The notes under the pieces were generated by a model. It made no database searches, had not been told where the DNA came from, and worked only from the letters and a program-made list of their open reading frames with translations. From JAKFWF01 sp963732635 (GTDB lineage Bacteria > Pseudomonadota > Alphaproteobacteria > Rhizobiales > Hyphomicrobiaceae): a stretch of 64,000 nt of DNA. The DNA is taken from NCBI GenBank assembly GCA_963732635.1, contig CAVTAL010000005.1, forward strand, positions 310,001-374,000. Direction: 5' to 3'. Each line of letters begins with the position of its first letter. Position 1 is the stretch's first letter. Positions 39,960 through 49,183 of this stretch are shown here, in pieces. A program made the position numbers and the translations under genes.

Positions 39960-40325
39960 CTACCCGCCGCGCCCCGAAAATATGAACCCCGCGCCAGCGG
40001 CGATCAGCATGAAGCCGACGGCGTGATGCCACGTCAGCGCTTCCTTCAGATAAACCACCGAGAAGCCGGCGAACACCAGCAGCGTGATGACTTCCTGCAT
40101 GGTCTTGAGTTCGGCCGCTGAATAGACCGCATGGCCGATGCGATTGGCTGGCACCGCCATGCAGTATTCGATGAAGGCGATGCCCCAAGACACCAGAATG
40201 GCGACGATCAGCGCCGTGCTCTTGAACTTCAGGTGACCGTACCAGGCGAGCGTCATGAACACGTTCGATCCAATCAGCAGTACGATCGGCGCGACGTGCG
40301 GCCAGGATATCGACGGTAGGTACAT
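39960..40325 (-). CDS. DUF486 (DMT superfamily) small membrane protein
   Basis: 121 aa, four hydrophobic segments. The motif SNVFMTLAWYGHLKFKSTAL and the following VSWGIAFIEYCMAVPANRIG are diagnostic for DUF486. LKTMQEVITLLVFAGFSVVY and a short Gly-rich end follow. Related to small drug/metabolite exporters; substrate unknown. It is convergent with the preceding gene. Confidence 0.9.
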   Translation of the reverse strand: MYLPSISWPHVAPIVLLIGSNVFMTLAWYGHLKFKSTALIVAILVSWGIAFIEYCMAVPANRIGHAVYSAAELKTMQEVITLLVFAGFSVVYLKEALTWHHAVGFMLIAAGAGFIFSGRGG

Positions 40326-40489
40326 CGGTCTCTTTCTCCCATTGGCGCAACCGCCCTGTCAGATGAAGCGCGCGGTGGCGCCACACGGTTCCCTTCGACG
40401 CGTCGCAGGCGACGATTGAATCGCACGAACCGCGACGGCCCCGCACATGCCAGCCTTGCACGCGCCCTGCTTTCGCGGTTCGGCCCATG

Positions 40490-40765
40490 CTAAGAGCCTG
40501 TCCGGGGGATTTTCATGAGATTTCATGATCCAAGGTCGAGTTGATCCGCAAGGAGCGGCCCGCCGGTCGTAGCCGTAGCTACGGCCAAGGGCTGCGACGC
40601 GGCGGGCGACCGAGATTGGGTCACCTCCGGTCGCGCATGCATGGCCCATCTGGTTCGTCGCGCGCCTTGCCGATACCTTTGGGTATCGGCTGCGCCGACG
40701 CTCCTGCCATCTGAACCATGCATGCGCGATGAAACTCCATGAAAATCCCCCGGACAGGCTCTTAG
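40490..40765. mobile_element. MITE-like element, 276 bp, long terminal inverted repeats, probable TA target duplication
   Basis: The left end reads CTA then AGAGCCTGTCCGGGGGATTT and onward. The right end is its reverse complement, giving about 37-bp terminal inverted repeats with one or two small mismatches. Ends flanked by TA on both sides fit a Tc1/mariner-IS630-type TA duplication. There is no transposase frame. The interior is highly structured, with a hairpin GCCGATACC-TTTG-GGTATCGGC around 40668-40689 and a CCCGCCG/CGGCGGG stem at about 40559-40601. It lies between the DUF486 gene and the SDR gene, ending 57 bp before the SDR ATG. Confidence 0.8.
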
Positions 40766-40821
40766 ATCACGGCCGACAAAGACGGGTCCAGCGATCCGCG
40801 TCAACACGGGGTGGAACATCC

Positions 40822-41625
40822 ATGAACAGGCTCGACGGTAAAGTGGCGCTGATTTCGGGGGCCGCGCGCGGCATCGGGGCGCAGACGGCTCGACTGATGG
40901 CCGAGGCCGGCGCGAGTGTCATTATCGGCGACATTCTGGATGAGGCCGGCCGCGAAACCGCCGGGCACATCGTACGGGGCGGCGGCACCGCCCATTACAT
41001 CACCCTCGACGTCACCTCCGAAGCCTCGTGGACGGCAGCCGTGGCCGACGCCACCCTGCGCCACGGCAAGCTCGATATCCTGGTCAACAACGCAGGCATC
41101 TTCACCGGCCGCGACTTCGAGGAAGCGACACTCGCCGATTGGCACAAGCTGGTCGCCGTAAACATGACCGGCGTGTTCCTCGGCACCAAGATCGCCGCGC
41201 CTGCCCTGCGTGCCGCCGGACTGAAAAGTGCGCACGGCAGCGCCATCGTCAACCTCGCCTCGATCGCCGGCCTCGTCGGCTCGCCGCTCGACCCGCTCTA
41301 TTCGATGACGAAGGGCGGCGTCACCTTGTTCACCAAGTCGACCGCACTCGCTTTTGGCCGCAAGGGTGACCGCATCCGCGTCAACTCAGTGCATCCCGGC
41401 GTGATCGAGACCGACATGGGCGAGCAGACGTTCCAGCGCCGCATGGCCATCCTGAAGACCAACGACATCGAGGTTGCGAAAGAGAATTCGCGGGCCATGC
41501 ACCCGATCGGCCGGCTCGGCACCGCCGACGATATCGCCCGCGCGATCGTGTTCCTCGCCTCCGATGACGCCAAGTTCATGACCGGCTCGGCGATGGTCGT
41601 CGATGGCGGAGTGACGGCGGCCTGA
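40822..41625 (+). CDS. Short-chain dehydrogenase/reductase
   Basis: 267 aa classical SDR. It has the cofactor loop GAARGIGAQTARLM (TGxxxGxG type), NNAGIFTGRDFEEATLADWH, the catalytic Ser in NLASIAGLVGSPLDP, the catalytic YSMTK and the C-terminal GSAMVVDGGVTAA. It oxidises or reduces an alcohol/ketone with NAD(P); substrate unknown. The start at 40822 is chosen from the conserved N-terminus (MNRLDGKVALISG). It begins an apparent + strand gene set with the monooxygenase and ThDP genes. Confidence 0.9.
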   Translation: MNRLDGKVALISGAARGIGAQTARLMAEAGASVIIGDILDEAGRETAGHIVRGGGTAHYITLDVTSEASWTAAVADATLRHGKLDILVNNAGIFTGRDFEEATLADWHKLVAVNMTGVFLGTKIAAPALRAAGLKSAHGSAIVNLASIAGLVGSPLDPLYSMTKGGVTLFTKSTALAFGRKGDRIRVNSVHPGVIETDMGEQTFQRRMAILKTNDIEVAKENSRAMHPIGRLGTADDIARAIVFLASDDAKFMTGSAMVVDGGVTAA

Positions 41626-41663
41626 GCGCAACAATCCAAGTTTGACCGGAGCCTGCTGCGACC

Positions 41664-43466
41664 ATGACCACCGCCGACTTTGACATCCAGATCGATCGCT
41701 GGCTCGCGACGTTCACGGAAGCACTTGCCGCCCGGAACATCCCGGCCGTCACCGCCCTGTTCGAAGCCGAGGAGTGCTATTGGCGTGACCTTGTCGCCTT
41801 CAGCTGGAATTTGGTAACGCTGGAAGGCCGCGCGGCCATCGCTGATATGCTCGCCGCACGGCTTGCCGACACGCTGCCCTTCTCGGCCAAACGCACTGGC
41901 GAGGCTCGCGTTGACGGAGACGGCATCGTCGAAGCGCGCCTGGCAATCGAAACCCGCATCGGCACCGGCGAAGGCTTCATTCGCCTGAAGAACGGTCGCT
42001 GTTGGACGCTGCTGACCTCGATGCGCGGCCTCAAGGACTTCCCCGAGAAGCAGGGGCACCTGCGCCCGAACGGCGCGCTGCATGGTGTCCATCGCGGCCG
42101 CAAGTCATGGAGCGAGCTGAAGGCACAGGAGGAAGCCGAACTTGGCTACAGCCGCCAGCCCTATTGCCTAGTCATCGGCGGCGGTCAGGGCGGCATCGCG
42201 CTCGGCGCCCGCCTCCGCCAACTCGACGTGCCCACCATCGTCATCGACAGAGAGCCGCGCGCTGGCGACACCTGGCGCAACCGCTACCGGTCGCTTTGCC
42301 TGCACGACTCGGTCTGGTACGACCACTTGCCCTATATTCCGTTCCCGGCGCATTGGCCGGTGTTCTCGCCCAAGGACATGCTCGGCGACTGGCTCGAGAT
42401 GTATGTCAAGGTGATGGCGCTGAACTACTGGGCATCGACCGAGTGCCAGCGCGCCGCTTACGATGCAGCCAAGGGCGAGTGGACTGTCGAAGTGAAGCGT
42501 GATGGTCGGCCGGTGACGTTGCGGCCCAAGCACCTGATCATTGCCACCGGCATGTCGGGCATGCCGAACTATCCCAGCATTGCCGGCCAGGACGCCTTCA
42601 AGGGCGAGCAGTATCATTCTAGCGGCTTTACGTCCGGCGCGCCGTATGCGGGCAAACGCTGCGTCGTCGTCGGCTCTAACAATTCGGCGCACGACATCGC
42701 CGCCGAGCTATGGGAGCAAGGTGCCGACGTGACGATGGTGCAGCGCTCGGCGACCATTGTCGCCAAGTCCGAGACGCTGATGGAGCTGGGCTCTGGGCCG
42801 CTCTATTCCGAAACTGCGATCGAGAACGGCATCACCACCGAGATCGCCGATCTGATCAACGCCTCGGTGCCCTACAAGGTCGCACCACGCCGCCACACCC
42901 AAGTCTACGACCAGATCAAGGAGCGCGACCGCGACCTCTACGACCGACTGGCAAAGGCCGGCTTCATGTTCCACTTCGGCGACGACGGCTCCGGCATTCA
43001 CACGTCCTACATCCGGCGCGGCTCGGGCTATTACATCGACGTCGGCGCCAGCGAACTGATCGCCAACGGCAGCATCAAACTGAAGTCGCGGGTCGAGATC
43101 GAGCGACTGACAGCCGATGCCCTCGTGTTGTCGGATGGCTCGACGTTACCTGCCGATCTCGTCGTCTACGCCACCGGCTTCGGTTCGATGAACGGCTGGG
43201 CCGCGCAATTGATCAGCCAGGACGTCGCCGACAAGGTCGGCAAGTGCTGGGGCGTCGGCTCCAATACGGCGGGTGACCCCGGCCCCTGGGAAGGCGAAAT
43301 CCGCAACATGTGGAAGCCGACGCAGCAAGAGAACCTGTGGTTCCACGGCGGCAACCTGTTCCAGTCGCGGCTCTATTCGCTGTCACTGGCGTTGCAGTTG
43401 AAAGCGCGGTTCGAAGGTCTGCCGACGCCAGTCTACGGGCTGCCGAAGGTGCATCATTTGAGTTGA
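41664..43466 (+). CDS. Flavin-containing monooxygenase-like NAD(P)/FAD oxidoreductase with SnoaL-like N-terminal domain
   Basis: 600 aa. Residues about 1-140 look like a SnoaL/NTF2-type domain (WLATFTEALAARNIPAVTAL, VTLEGRAAIADMLAARL). The rest is a group B monooxygenase-like enzyme: FAD loop VIGGGQGGIALGARLRQL, DTWRNRYRSLCLHDSVWYDH, LIIATGMSGMPNYPSIAGQD, NADPH loop VVVGSNNSAHDIAAELWEQG and ATGFGSMNGW. Such enzymes hydroxylate or insert oxygen into organic substrates. It follows the SDR gene by 38 nt and precedes a ThDP enzyme, suggesting a catabolic pathway. Confidence 0.82.
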   Translation: MTTADFDIQIDRWLATFTEALAARNIPAVTALFEAEECYWRDLVAFSWNLVTLEGRAAIADMLAARLADTLPFSAKRTGEARVDGDGIVEARLAIETRIGTGEGFIRLKNGRCWTLLTSMRGLKDFPEKQGHLRPNGALHGVHRGRKSWSELKAQEEAELGYSRQPYCLVIGGGQGGIALGARLRQLDVPTIVIDREPRAGDTWRNRYRSLCLHDSVWYDHLPYIPFPAHWPVFSPKDMLGDWLEMYVKVMALNYWASTECQRAAYDAAKGEWTVEVKRDGRPVTLRPKHLIIATGMSGMPNYPSIAGQDAFKGEQYHSSGFTSGAPYAGKRCVVVGSNNSAHDIAAELWEQGADVTMVQRSATIVAKSETLMELGSGPLYSETAIENGITTEIADLINASVPYKVAPRRHTQVYDQIKERDRDLYDRLAKAGFMFHFGDDGSGIHTSYIRRGSGYYIDVGASELIANGSIKLKSRVEIERLTADALVLSDGSTLPADLVVYATGFGSMNGWAAQLISQDVADKVGKCWGVGSNTAGDPGPWEGEIRNMWKPTQQENLWFHGGNLFQSRLYSLSLALQLKARFEGLPTPVYGLPKVHHLS

Positions 43467-43579
43467 GGCCCGCGACGCCCGGTAGATTACGGTTTTCATA
43501 TTGTCGGATGTCGCTTTATGATGCGGCATAGACCTCGCGCCGCCACGGCGTGAGCAACGAACATCAGGGAGAGCGGCCG

Positions 43580-45364
43580 ATGGCGAAGATGAAGGGTGGC
43601 GATCTCATCGTCGAGCATCTGATCAACAATGACATTCCCTACGTGTTCGGCATCTGCGGTCACGGCAACGTTGGTTTGCTCGACAGCCTGCACGAGGCCC
43701 GCGACAAGATCACGATGATCTCGCCGCGCCACGAACAGGTGGCGGCCCACATGGCGGACGCCTATTTCCGCGTCAAGCACGAGGCGGTGGCGACGCTGAC
43801 GTCATGCGGTCCCGGCTCCTGCAACATCGTCATGCCGCTGGCGGTGGCGCTGTCTGACTCATCCGCGATCCTGGCCATCACCGCCAACGTGCCGACCCAG
43901 CAGTTCAACCGCTCGCCGTTCCAGGAGATCAACCGGCACTATCAGGCCGATTTCCCGAACATCATCAAGCCGGTCGTGAAGCGCTCGTTCCAGCCGACCC
44001 GCGTCGACATGCTGCCCCTGGCACTACGGCAGGCCACAACGACGATGCTGCAGGGCAGACCCGGTCCAGTCAACGTCGACATCCCCTTCAATGTGTTCCA
44101 GGAGGAAGACGACGTCGAGGTGCCGCCGGCGTCGCCGAAGCTCAATGCCCAGCGCAGCGGCGCCAGCCCTGAGGAAGTGTCGGCCACCCTCGACATGATC
44201 CTTGCCGCCGAGCGCCCGGCGATCTTCATCGGCCACGGTGTGACACTATCCGAGGGCAGCGCCGAACTGACGGCCTTCGTGCACAAGCTCGGCATACCCG
44301 TGATCTCGTCACCGAACGGCATGGGCTGCCTCGATATGCGCGACGAACTCTCGCTCGGCTTCATCGGCCGCAATGGCGCCTATCCCGCCAACCAGGCCGG
44401 CCGCCATGCCGACGTGGTGATGGCGCTCGGTGCCCGCTTCGACGACCGCTCGGCCTCGTCTTGGCTGCCTGGCTATTCGTGGAATTTTCCGCACACAAAA
44501 CTCGTCCACTGCGATGTCGACCCGAGCGAGATCGGCCGCAACTATCCGCCGGATATCGGGATCCTGGCCGACGCCCGCACCTTCCTGCGCCAACTGCTGG
44601 CCGAGTTCGACCGCCGCAACATCAACCGCGCCGACAAGCTCAAGGCCTGGCACGCCGACATCAAGATTTGGGCAGCGGAATGGGCGGCATTCACGGCACC
44701 AAACTTCGCGATGCATTCGAACCCGATCCGGCCCGAGCGCGTCGTCGCAGACTGCCAAGCAGTGCTGCCCGACAACGCCATTCTCGCCTGCGACGTGGGC
44801 GTCAACCACAACTGGTACATGCAGTTCTGGAACGCGCGCAAGCCGCAGACGATGCTGAATTCGTGGGGCTTCTCCGGCATGGGCTTCGGCGCCGCTGGTG
44901 TGCTGGGCGCGAAGCTCGCGGCGCCCGACCGGCCGTGCGTGTCGATCGTCGGCGATGGTAGCTTCACGATGGTGCCGCACGTGCTGTGCACCGCCGTAGA
45001 ATACAACATTCCGGTGGTCTGGGTGCTGTGGAACAACTTCGGCTGGGTATCGATCCGCGACATCCAGCTCGGCATGTTCGGCGGCCGCGAATTGGGCACG
45101 ATGTTCCATGCCGGCGCCAACAACAAGCCGTACAATCCCGACTTCGCGATGTGGGCCAAGGCCGCCGGTTGCGACGCGCTGACGATCACGAAATCAGAGG
45201 ACTTCAAGGGCGCGCTCGAACATGCCGTGGCCTCGAACAAGCCGTTCCTGCTCGATGTCCACGTTGACGCCGAAATCCGCCCGCCGGCGACCGGCAGCTG
45301 GCAACTGCCGCCGACGCCTTATCGCGAACCCGGCTTCGGCAAGGCCTGGTTGCCGGGTCAGTGA
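43580..45364 (+). CDS. Thiamine diphosphate-dependent enzyme (acetolactate synthase-like)
   Basis: 594 aa. The cofactor-activating Glu lies in ISPRHEQVAAHMADAYFR. Further motifs are TSCGPGSCNIVMPLAVAL, GRPGPVNVDIPFNVF, the middle domain GRHADVVMALGARFDDRSAS, and the ThDP/Mg motif VGDGSFTM...WVLWNNFGWVS. Family members decarboxylate or carboligate 2-oxo acids; which substrate is not deducible. It is not a typical IlvB, since no regulatory subunit is nearby. The ATG at 43580 fits the family better than the GTG at 43550. About 110 bp separate it from the monooxygenase. Confidence 0.87.
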   Translation: MAKMKGGDLIVEHLINNDIPYVFGICGHGNVGLLDSLHEARDKITMISPRHEQVAAHMADAYFRVKHEAVATLTSCGPGSCNIVMPLAVALSDSSAILAITANVPTQQFNRSPFQEINRHYQADFPNIIKPVVKRSFQPTRVDMLPLALRQATTTMLQGRPGPVNVDIPFNVFQEEDDVEVPPASPKLNAQRSGASPEEVSATLDMILAAERPAIFIGHGVTLSEGSAELTAFVHKLGIPVISSPNGMGCLDMRDELSLGFIGRNGAYPANQAGRHADVVMALGARFDDRSASSWLPGYSWNFPHTKLVHCDVDPSEIGRNYPPDIGILADARTFLRQLLAEFDRRNINRADKLKAWHADIKIWAAEWAAFTAPNFAMHSNPIRPERVVADCQAVLPDNAILACDVGVNHNWYMQFWNARKPQTMLNSWGFSGMGFGAAGVLGAKLAAPDRPCVSIVGDGSFTMVPHVLCTAVEYNIPVVWVLWNNFGWVSIRDIQLGMFGGRELGTMFHAGANNKPYNPDFAMWAKAAGCDALTITKSEDFKGALEHAVASNKPFLLDVHVDAEIRPPATGSWQLPPTPYREPGFGKAWLPGQ

Positions 45365-45390
45365 GATCACACACACCACGCGATACGCGG

Positions 45391-45500
45391 AGGTTGGGTT
45401 AGGCCGCGCCTATCGCGGCCAGTGAGCCGCAGACACGCTTCGACCAGTCGCAATTCGTTGGGTTACGCGCCCAAGCGGTGCCGCCTAACCCAAGCCTACG
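45391..45500. repeat. Palindromic repeat (TAGGTTGGGTTA family), second copy
   Basis: AGGTTGGGTTAGG (45391-45403) and CCTAACCCAAGCCT (45484-45497) form the imperfect outer arms, with GTTGGGTTACGCGC inside. Same family as 25707-25805; it fills the gap between the ThDP enzyme and the cupin gene. Confidence 0.7.
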
Positions 45501-45533
45501 GGGAGAGCGCCCATTTTCGAAGGACCACGCCCC

Positions 45534-45914
45534 ATGACTAATCCCACGCCCGTCGCCTTCATTCGCAACATCGCCGAAGTGCCGTGGCGCGAGTTCCCGA
45601 ACCACTTCGGCGGCGCATTGTCGAAACCGCTCGTCATGCCGGAGACGGCGGGAGCCAAGCACCTCGACTACCGCATCTCGATGTATCAGCCGATGGCGCG
45701 GGTTGCCGTCCACACCCACAAAGTGCAGGAGCAGATCTATCACGTGCTCGAAGGCGAGGGCCTGATGCAGATCGCCGGCAAAAACCATGTCGTCCGCAAG
45801 CACGACGTCATCTTCCTGCCGCCCGGCATCGAGCACGCGATCGAGAATTCCGGCATGGTTGATCTGGTGTTCCTGGTCATCACCTCGCCGGTGAGTGACG
45901 AGGTGGTGGAGTAG
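45534..45914 (+). CDS. Cupin domain protein
   Basis: 126 aa single-domain cupin. Metal-binding motif 1 is visible as HTHKVQEQIYHVLEGEG, and motif 2 in the region HDVIFLPPGIEHAIENSG. It may act as an isomerase, dioxygenase or sugar-binding protein; unassigned. Separated from the ThDP gene by a repeat. The 3' end abuts the convergent RlmA-like gene. Confidence 0.85.
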   Translation: MTNPTPVAFIRNIAEVPWREFPNHFGGALSKPLVMPETAGAKHLDYRISMYQPMARVAVHTHKVQEQIYHVLEGEGLMQIAGKNHVVRKHDVIFLPPGIEHAIENSGMVDLVFLVITSPVSDEVVE

Positions 45915-45915
45915 G

Positions 45916-46742
45916 TCAGCCTCGCCGCAGCACGCGGAACACCACATCTCCCGTCACCGTCAGCCGGTCGAGCTTCGCCAACGCCTCACGTCCAGCGAGC
46001 GGCGCGCGGTGGTCGTGCGGGGTCATGGTCAGCAGGTCGGCGATCTCGGTCGGCACTCGACAGCTCGACCTCGAACTGCAGCCGCTGCTCGTCGGCCAGA
46101 TGATAGCCGGCGCGCAAGGCGGCATCGAGCGACGGCGGTTCGGTCGCCTTCACGACCGGATAGATGATGGACCGCATCTCGATCAGATGCTCGGGGCCGG
46201 GATCGACCAGCAGCACACACCCGTTCGGCTGGCTGCACCGCCGCGAACGCATCCCACAGCGGAAAGCCGAACATCGACAGGATGACATCGACGCTGCCGG
46301 CGCGAACGGCAGATGCCGGTTTGACGCCACCGCCCAGAATACTCGGACTTGCGCTTCGCCGCCGCCCGCACCGCCCATTTCGAAATGTCGATGCCGGCGC
46401 AGGCAGCCGCGGGATTGGCCCGCGCCACCGCGTCGAGATAGTAGCCCTCGCCGCAGCCGGCATCGAGGATCGAGTCGCGCATTCGCCCATTGTGGCGATG
46501 ATCTCACACGTGCGCGTGGCGATCGGCGCATAGAGGCCAGCATCGAGAACACGCCGTCGCGCAGCCACCATCTCGCGGCTGTCGCCGGGATCCTTCGATG
46601 CCTTGTGCTGAACCGCGAGCAGGTTGTAGTAGCCCTCGCGCGCGCGGTCGAAGCTGTGACCTGCAAGGCAGCGCAGCGCGCCCTCGACCTCCGTCATCGC
46701 CGCGCCGCAGATCGGGCAGCAAAGGCCATGCGGGAAATTCAT
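45916..46742 (-). pseudogene. RlmA-like 23S rRNA guanine methyltransferase, broken by five frame shifts
   Basis: The N-terminal zinc ribbon CPICGAAMTEVEGALRCLAG and the RlmA signature HSFDRAREGYYNLL are in one frame. DSILDAGCGEGYYLDAVARA (SAM motif I) follows in another, ASNRHLPFAPA in a third, SVDVILSMFGFPLWDAFAAV back in the first, LLVDPGPEHLIEMRSIIYPV again in another, and the C-terminus (DLLTMTPHDHRAPLAGREAL) in yet another. Breaks lie near 46485, 46352, 46295, 46235 and 46057. Each piece is a faithful family match with no internal stops, so low-quality sequence or very recent decay are both possible. Its start overlaps the FAD-oxidoreductase stop by 4 nt (ATGA). Confidence 0.8.
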
Positions 46743-48190
46743 CGGACCGACGCCGCCGCGTTCCGGCCCGCCCTGCGACCCGACGCGAACGCCCAGCCGA
46801 GATGATGGCCGTGGCCCTTCAGCAGCAAGCCGCCTTGCCCGGTCGAGCCCGCCGCATAGAGACCGGGGATCGGCTCGTCGTGAGGCCCCAACACCCGATG
46901 CTCAGTGTCGACCGCGAGCCCGCCTTCGGCATGCACGAACACCGCGCGCACCGGGCCGAGGCTGACATATGGTCCACCACCGAGGCCCGCCGCCGCGCCA
47001 GCAAGTGCCTCGGCCGGCATATCGAGCTTAGCTGCCAACGCCTCGATCGTTGCACCAGCCGAATAGATGTCGGGCCGGTTGCGACGATAGTCGTCGACAT
47101 AGGCATAGGCGACGCCGGGGGCAGTCGAAATGAAGTGCGGCCAGGCCTGAAACGCCTGCGCCAATTTCGCATCGAGGATGATGTAGCCGATCTTGCCCGG
47201 CTGGGCCGGCATGTCGAAGGCCGGTGCATCGGTCTCCTTGGCGAAGCGCTGCCCGAGGCTATTCACGAGGATCGCGCCCTGCTCGAACAGCATCGGTGAC
47301 GGGGCAAGCGCCGTCGTCACGAAGCTCATGATGAAGGGCCTGAGAATTGCCGGCGGCATGTTCTGCAGCGACCACGCCATGACGTTGGCGAGCAGCGGCC
47401 AGGGCGGCAGATTGAGCAGCGGATTGCGCTTCTGCGGGGCTATGAACCGCAACTCCGGCCCGAGCGCCAGATCGCCGTTGACGATGCGCGCGCCGACGGC
47501 AAGGCCGAGCTTCTGGCCGTCGCCGGTGGCGGTAATATTGACGCCGTCGATCTGAGCCTCGCGCGGCCCCATGAACTGGCCCTTGAGATCGGGATCGGAG
47601 GTGAAATCGCCGCTCGCCAAAACAACGCCACCACGCGCGGTAAAGCGCACCCGCCCGCGCGGCGCATCGCAATCAATGCCGATGACGCGGGTCTCCTCGC
47701 GCACCAGCGCGACACCGCGCGTGTCGCAGCGGATCTCGACGCCGGCTCTCCGCGCCGCCTTGCTCAAATGCGTGATGAACGAGCGTGAATTCGGCAGCAC
47801 GTTGTGCATGCGCGGCTTTTGGTGCGGCGGCTCCGGCATTGGCCCGAAGAACCGGACGCCGTGCGACAGCAGCCAACGGAAGGTATCCGGCATGGCGTCG
47901 GCCAACACGCGGCGCAGTTCCGGATTATCGCGATTGTCGAGCGAGCCGTTGAAGCCCGCCATGTCGCGCCAGTGGTCCGCTGGTGTATCGATGATACCCT
48001 TGGCACGCTGATGCGGCGTGTCGCTCGCCGTCACCGAACCGATCGACCAGGCGGTGGAGCCACCAAGTTCCGAGTTCTTTTCCAGCAGCACCACCGAGCG
48101 GCCAGTAGCGCGCGCCTCGATCGCGGCGGCCAAGCCCGTACCGCCACCGCCGACCACCACGACGTCGAATGTTTCGCTTGTGCCGCTCAT
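46739..48190 (-). CDS. FAD-dependent oxidoreductase (fumarate reductase/ketosteroid dehydrogenase-like flavoprotein)
   Basis: 483 aa. The FAD loop VVVGGGGTGLAAAIEARATG is near residue 10, followed by LLEKNSELGGSTAWSIGSVT. The second FAD region is GGVVLASGDFTSDPDLK, and the C-terminal GLYAAGSTGQGGLLLKGHGH is typical of the fumarate reductase flavoprotein family. It probably desaturates or reduces an organic acid or cyclic ketone; substrate unknown. It overlaps both neighbours (ATGA at each end), so it is the middle gene of the TIM-barrel/FAD/RlmA-like operon, divergent from the IclR regulator. Confidence 0.85.
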   Translation of the reverse strand: MSGTSETFDVVVVGGGGTGLAAAIEARATGRSVVLLEKNSELGGSTAWSIGSVTASDTPHQRAKGIIDTPADHWRDMAGFNGSLDNRDNPELRRVLADAMPDTFRWLLSHGVRFFGPMPEPPHQKPRMHNVLPNSRSFITHLSKAARRAGVEIRCDTRGVALVREETRVIGIDCDAPRGRVRFTARGGVVLASGDFTSDPDLKGQFMGPREAQIDGVNITATGDGQKLGLAVGARIVNGDLALGPELRFIAPQKRNPLLNLPPWPLLANVMAWSLQNMPPAILRPFIMSFVTTALAPSPMLFEQGAILVNSLGQRFAKETDAPAFDMPAQPGKIGYIILDAKLAQAFQAWPHFISTAPGVAYAYVDDYRRNRPDIYSAGATIEALAAKLDMPAEALAGAAAGLGGGPYVSLGPVRAVFVHAEGGLAVDTEHRVLGPHDEPIPGLYAAGSTGQGGLLLKGHGHHLGWAFASGRRAGRNAAASVR

Positions 48191-49030
48191 AATGCACAGC
48201 CGGTGTCGGTGTAGCCCATGCCGGCGAGCTTGTCGGCGGACGCAAGAATGTCGGCGTCGGGCGTCCGCGAGGTGATTTCCAAAACCGTGCGACGCCGGTA
48301 GCCGACCTTGGACAGGGCCGCCGGCAATGTCGCGAACGGCACGTCTCCCTGGCCGACAGCGGCATGGGCATAAGTCTTCTGATCGGTGTCGGACAGATGC
48401 ACAAGTTTCAGTCGCGGCGCGCATCGCGCCAATGATGCGCCGAGGTCTTCCTTGACGAAGTGGCTGTTGGCCGCGTCCCAGACGATGCCGATGTCCGGAT
48501 TGCCATAGTGATCGAGCGCATCCATCAACTCGTCGATCTTGGGCAGGAACGCGAACGGCATGTTTTCGGCCCACAGCGCCGTACCGGATTTCTTCGCCAG
48601 CGGCGCCAGTATGTCGAGCGCTTCGAAGAAGTATCCGGCGAGCCGGTCGCGCGGCGCTGGAAACAGTGGATTGGCCTTGCCGGGCCCAAGCACCACGCCT
48701 GGCACGCCGAGGTCGCCCGCGAGTTCGACGATGCCTCGTCAACAATCCGATGGTGTAGCTGCGCATTTCCGGCGCGATGCCGGCGACGTTCATGTCGATG
48801 TTCGGCATGTTGAGGGTGATGACCTTGGCGCCGAGCCCGTCGATCCGTCGGCGCAAGGCGCCACGAGATGCCTTGTCGAGTTCAGCCGGCCAGCAGTGGC
48901 CCGGCACCATCATCACCTCGAATTCAGCGAAGCCTTTCCCGGCGAGGTGCGTCAGGCACGCTTCGATCGAATGCGACAGCGTGTAGGAGTAGGTATTGCA
49001 GCCGAAGGCGGATGCCGAATTGGATGTCAT
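48187..49030 (-). CDS. Sugar phosphate isomerase/epimerase-like TIM-barrel protein, one frame break
   Basis: Xylose isomerase-like/AP endonuclease 2 fold. The N-terminal part (49030 down to about 48737) has SASAFGCNTYSYTLSHSIEA, GFAEFEVMMVPGHCW and VITLNMPNIDMNVAG. The remainder, in another frame, has VPGVVLGPGKANPLFPAP, ALWAENMPFAFLPKIDELMD, NPDIGIVWDAANSHFVKEDL and LKLVHLSDTDQKTYAHAAVG. A single indel near 48737 joins them (IVELAGDLGVPGVV). The metal-ligand residues (Glu, Asp/His, Asp/His) are all visible. First gene of the operon controlled from the 49.0-49.2 kb promoter region. Confidence 0.82.
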
Positions 49031-49126
49031 CTGAGGCGCTTCCCCTGATCGTGCCGTTGCAATTCACGTGAGCCCGCCGACACAGATTTGTCAAACGCGG
49101 TTCGGGAATGCGAAGGGTGCTTTCAC

Positions 49127-49150
49127 ATCATGGCAGCTTTCTGCCATGAT
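49127..49150. promoter_or_regulatory. Perfect palindrome in the divergent iclR-type/TIM-barrel promoter region, probable operator
   Basis: ATCATGGCAG at 49127-49136 and CTGCCATGAT at 49141-49150 are exact complements with a 4-nt centre (CTTT). The palindrome lies 34 nt before the proposed TTG start of the IclR gene and about 97 nt before the divergent TIM-barrel start, the position expected for an autoregulating IclR-family operator. Confidence 0.65.
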
Positions 49151-49183
49151 GGCCGCAATGAGCCGCAAGCCGGAGTATCGCCG

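Noticed and set aside
49088..49183. N-terminal extension of the IclR regulator from 49088
   Set aside because: Runs through a perfect palindrome, has no ribosome site and is not family-like; the TTG at 49184 fits better.
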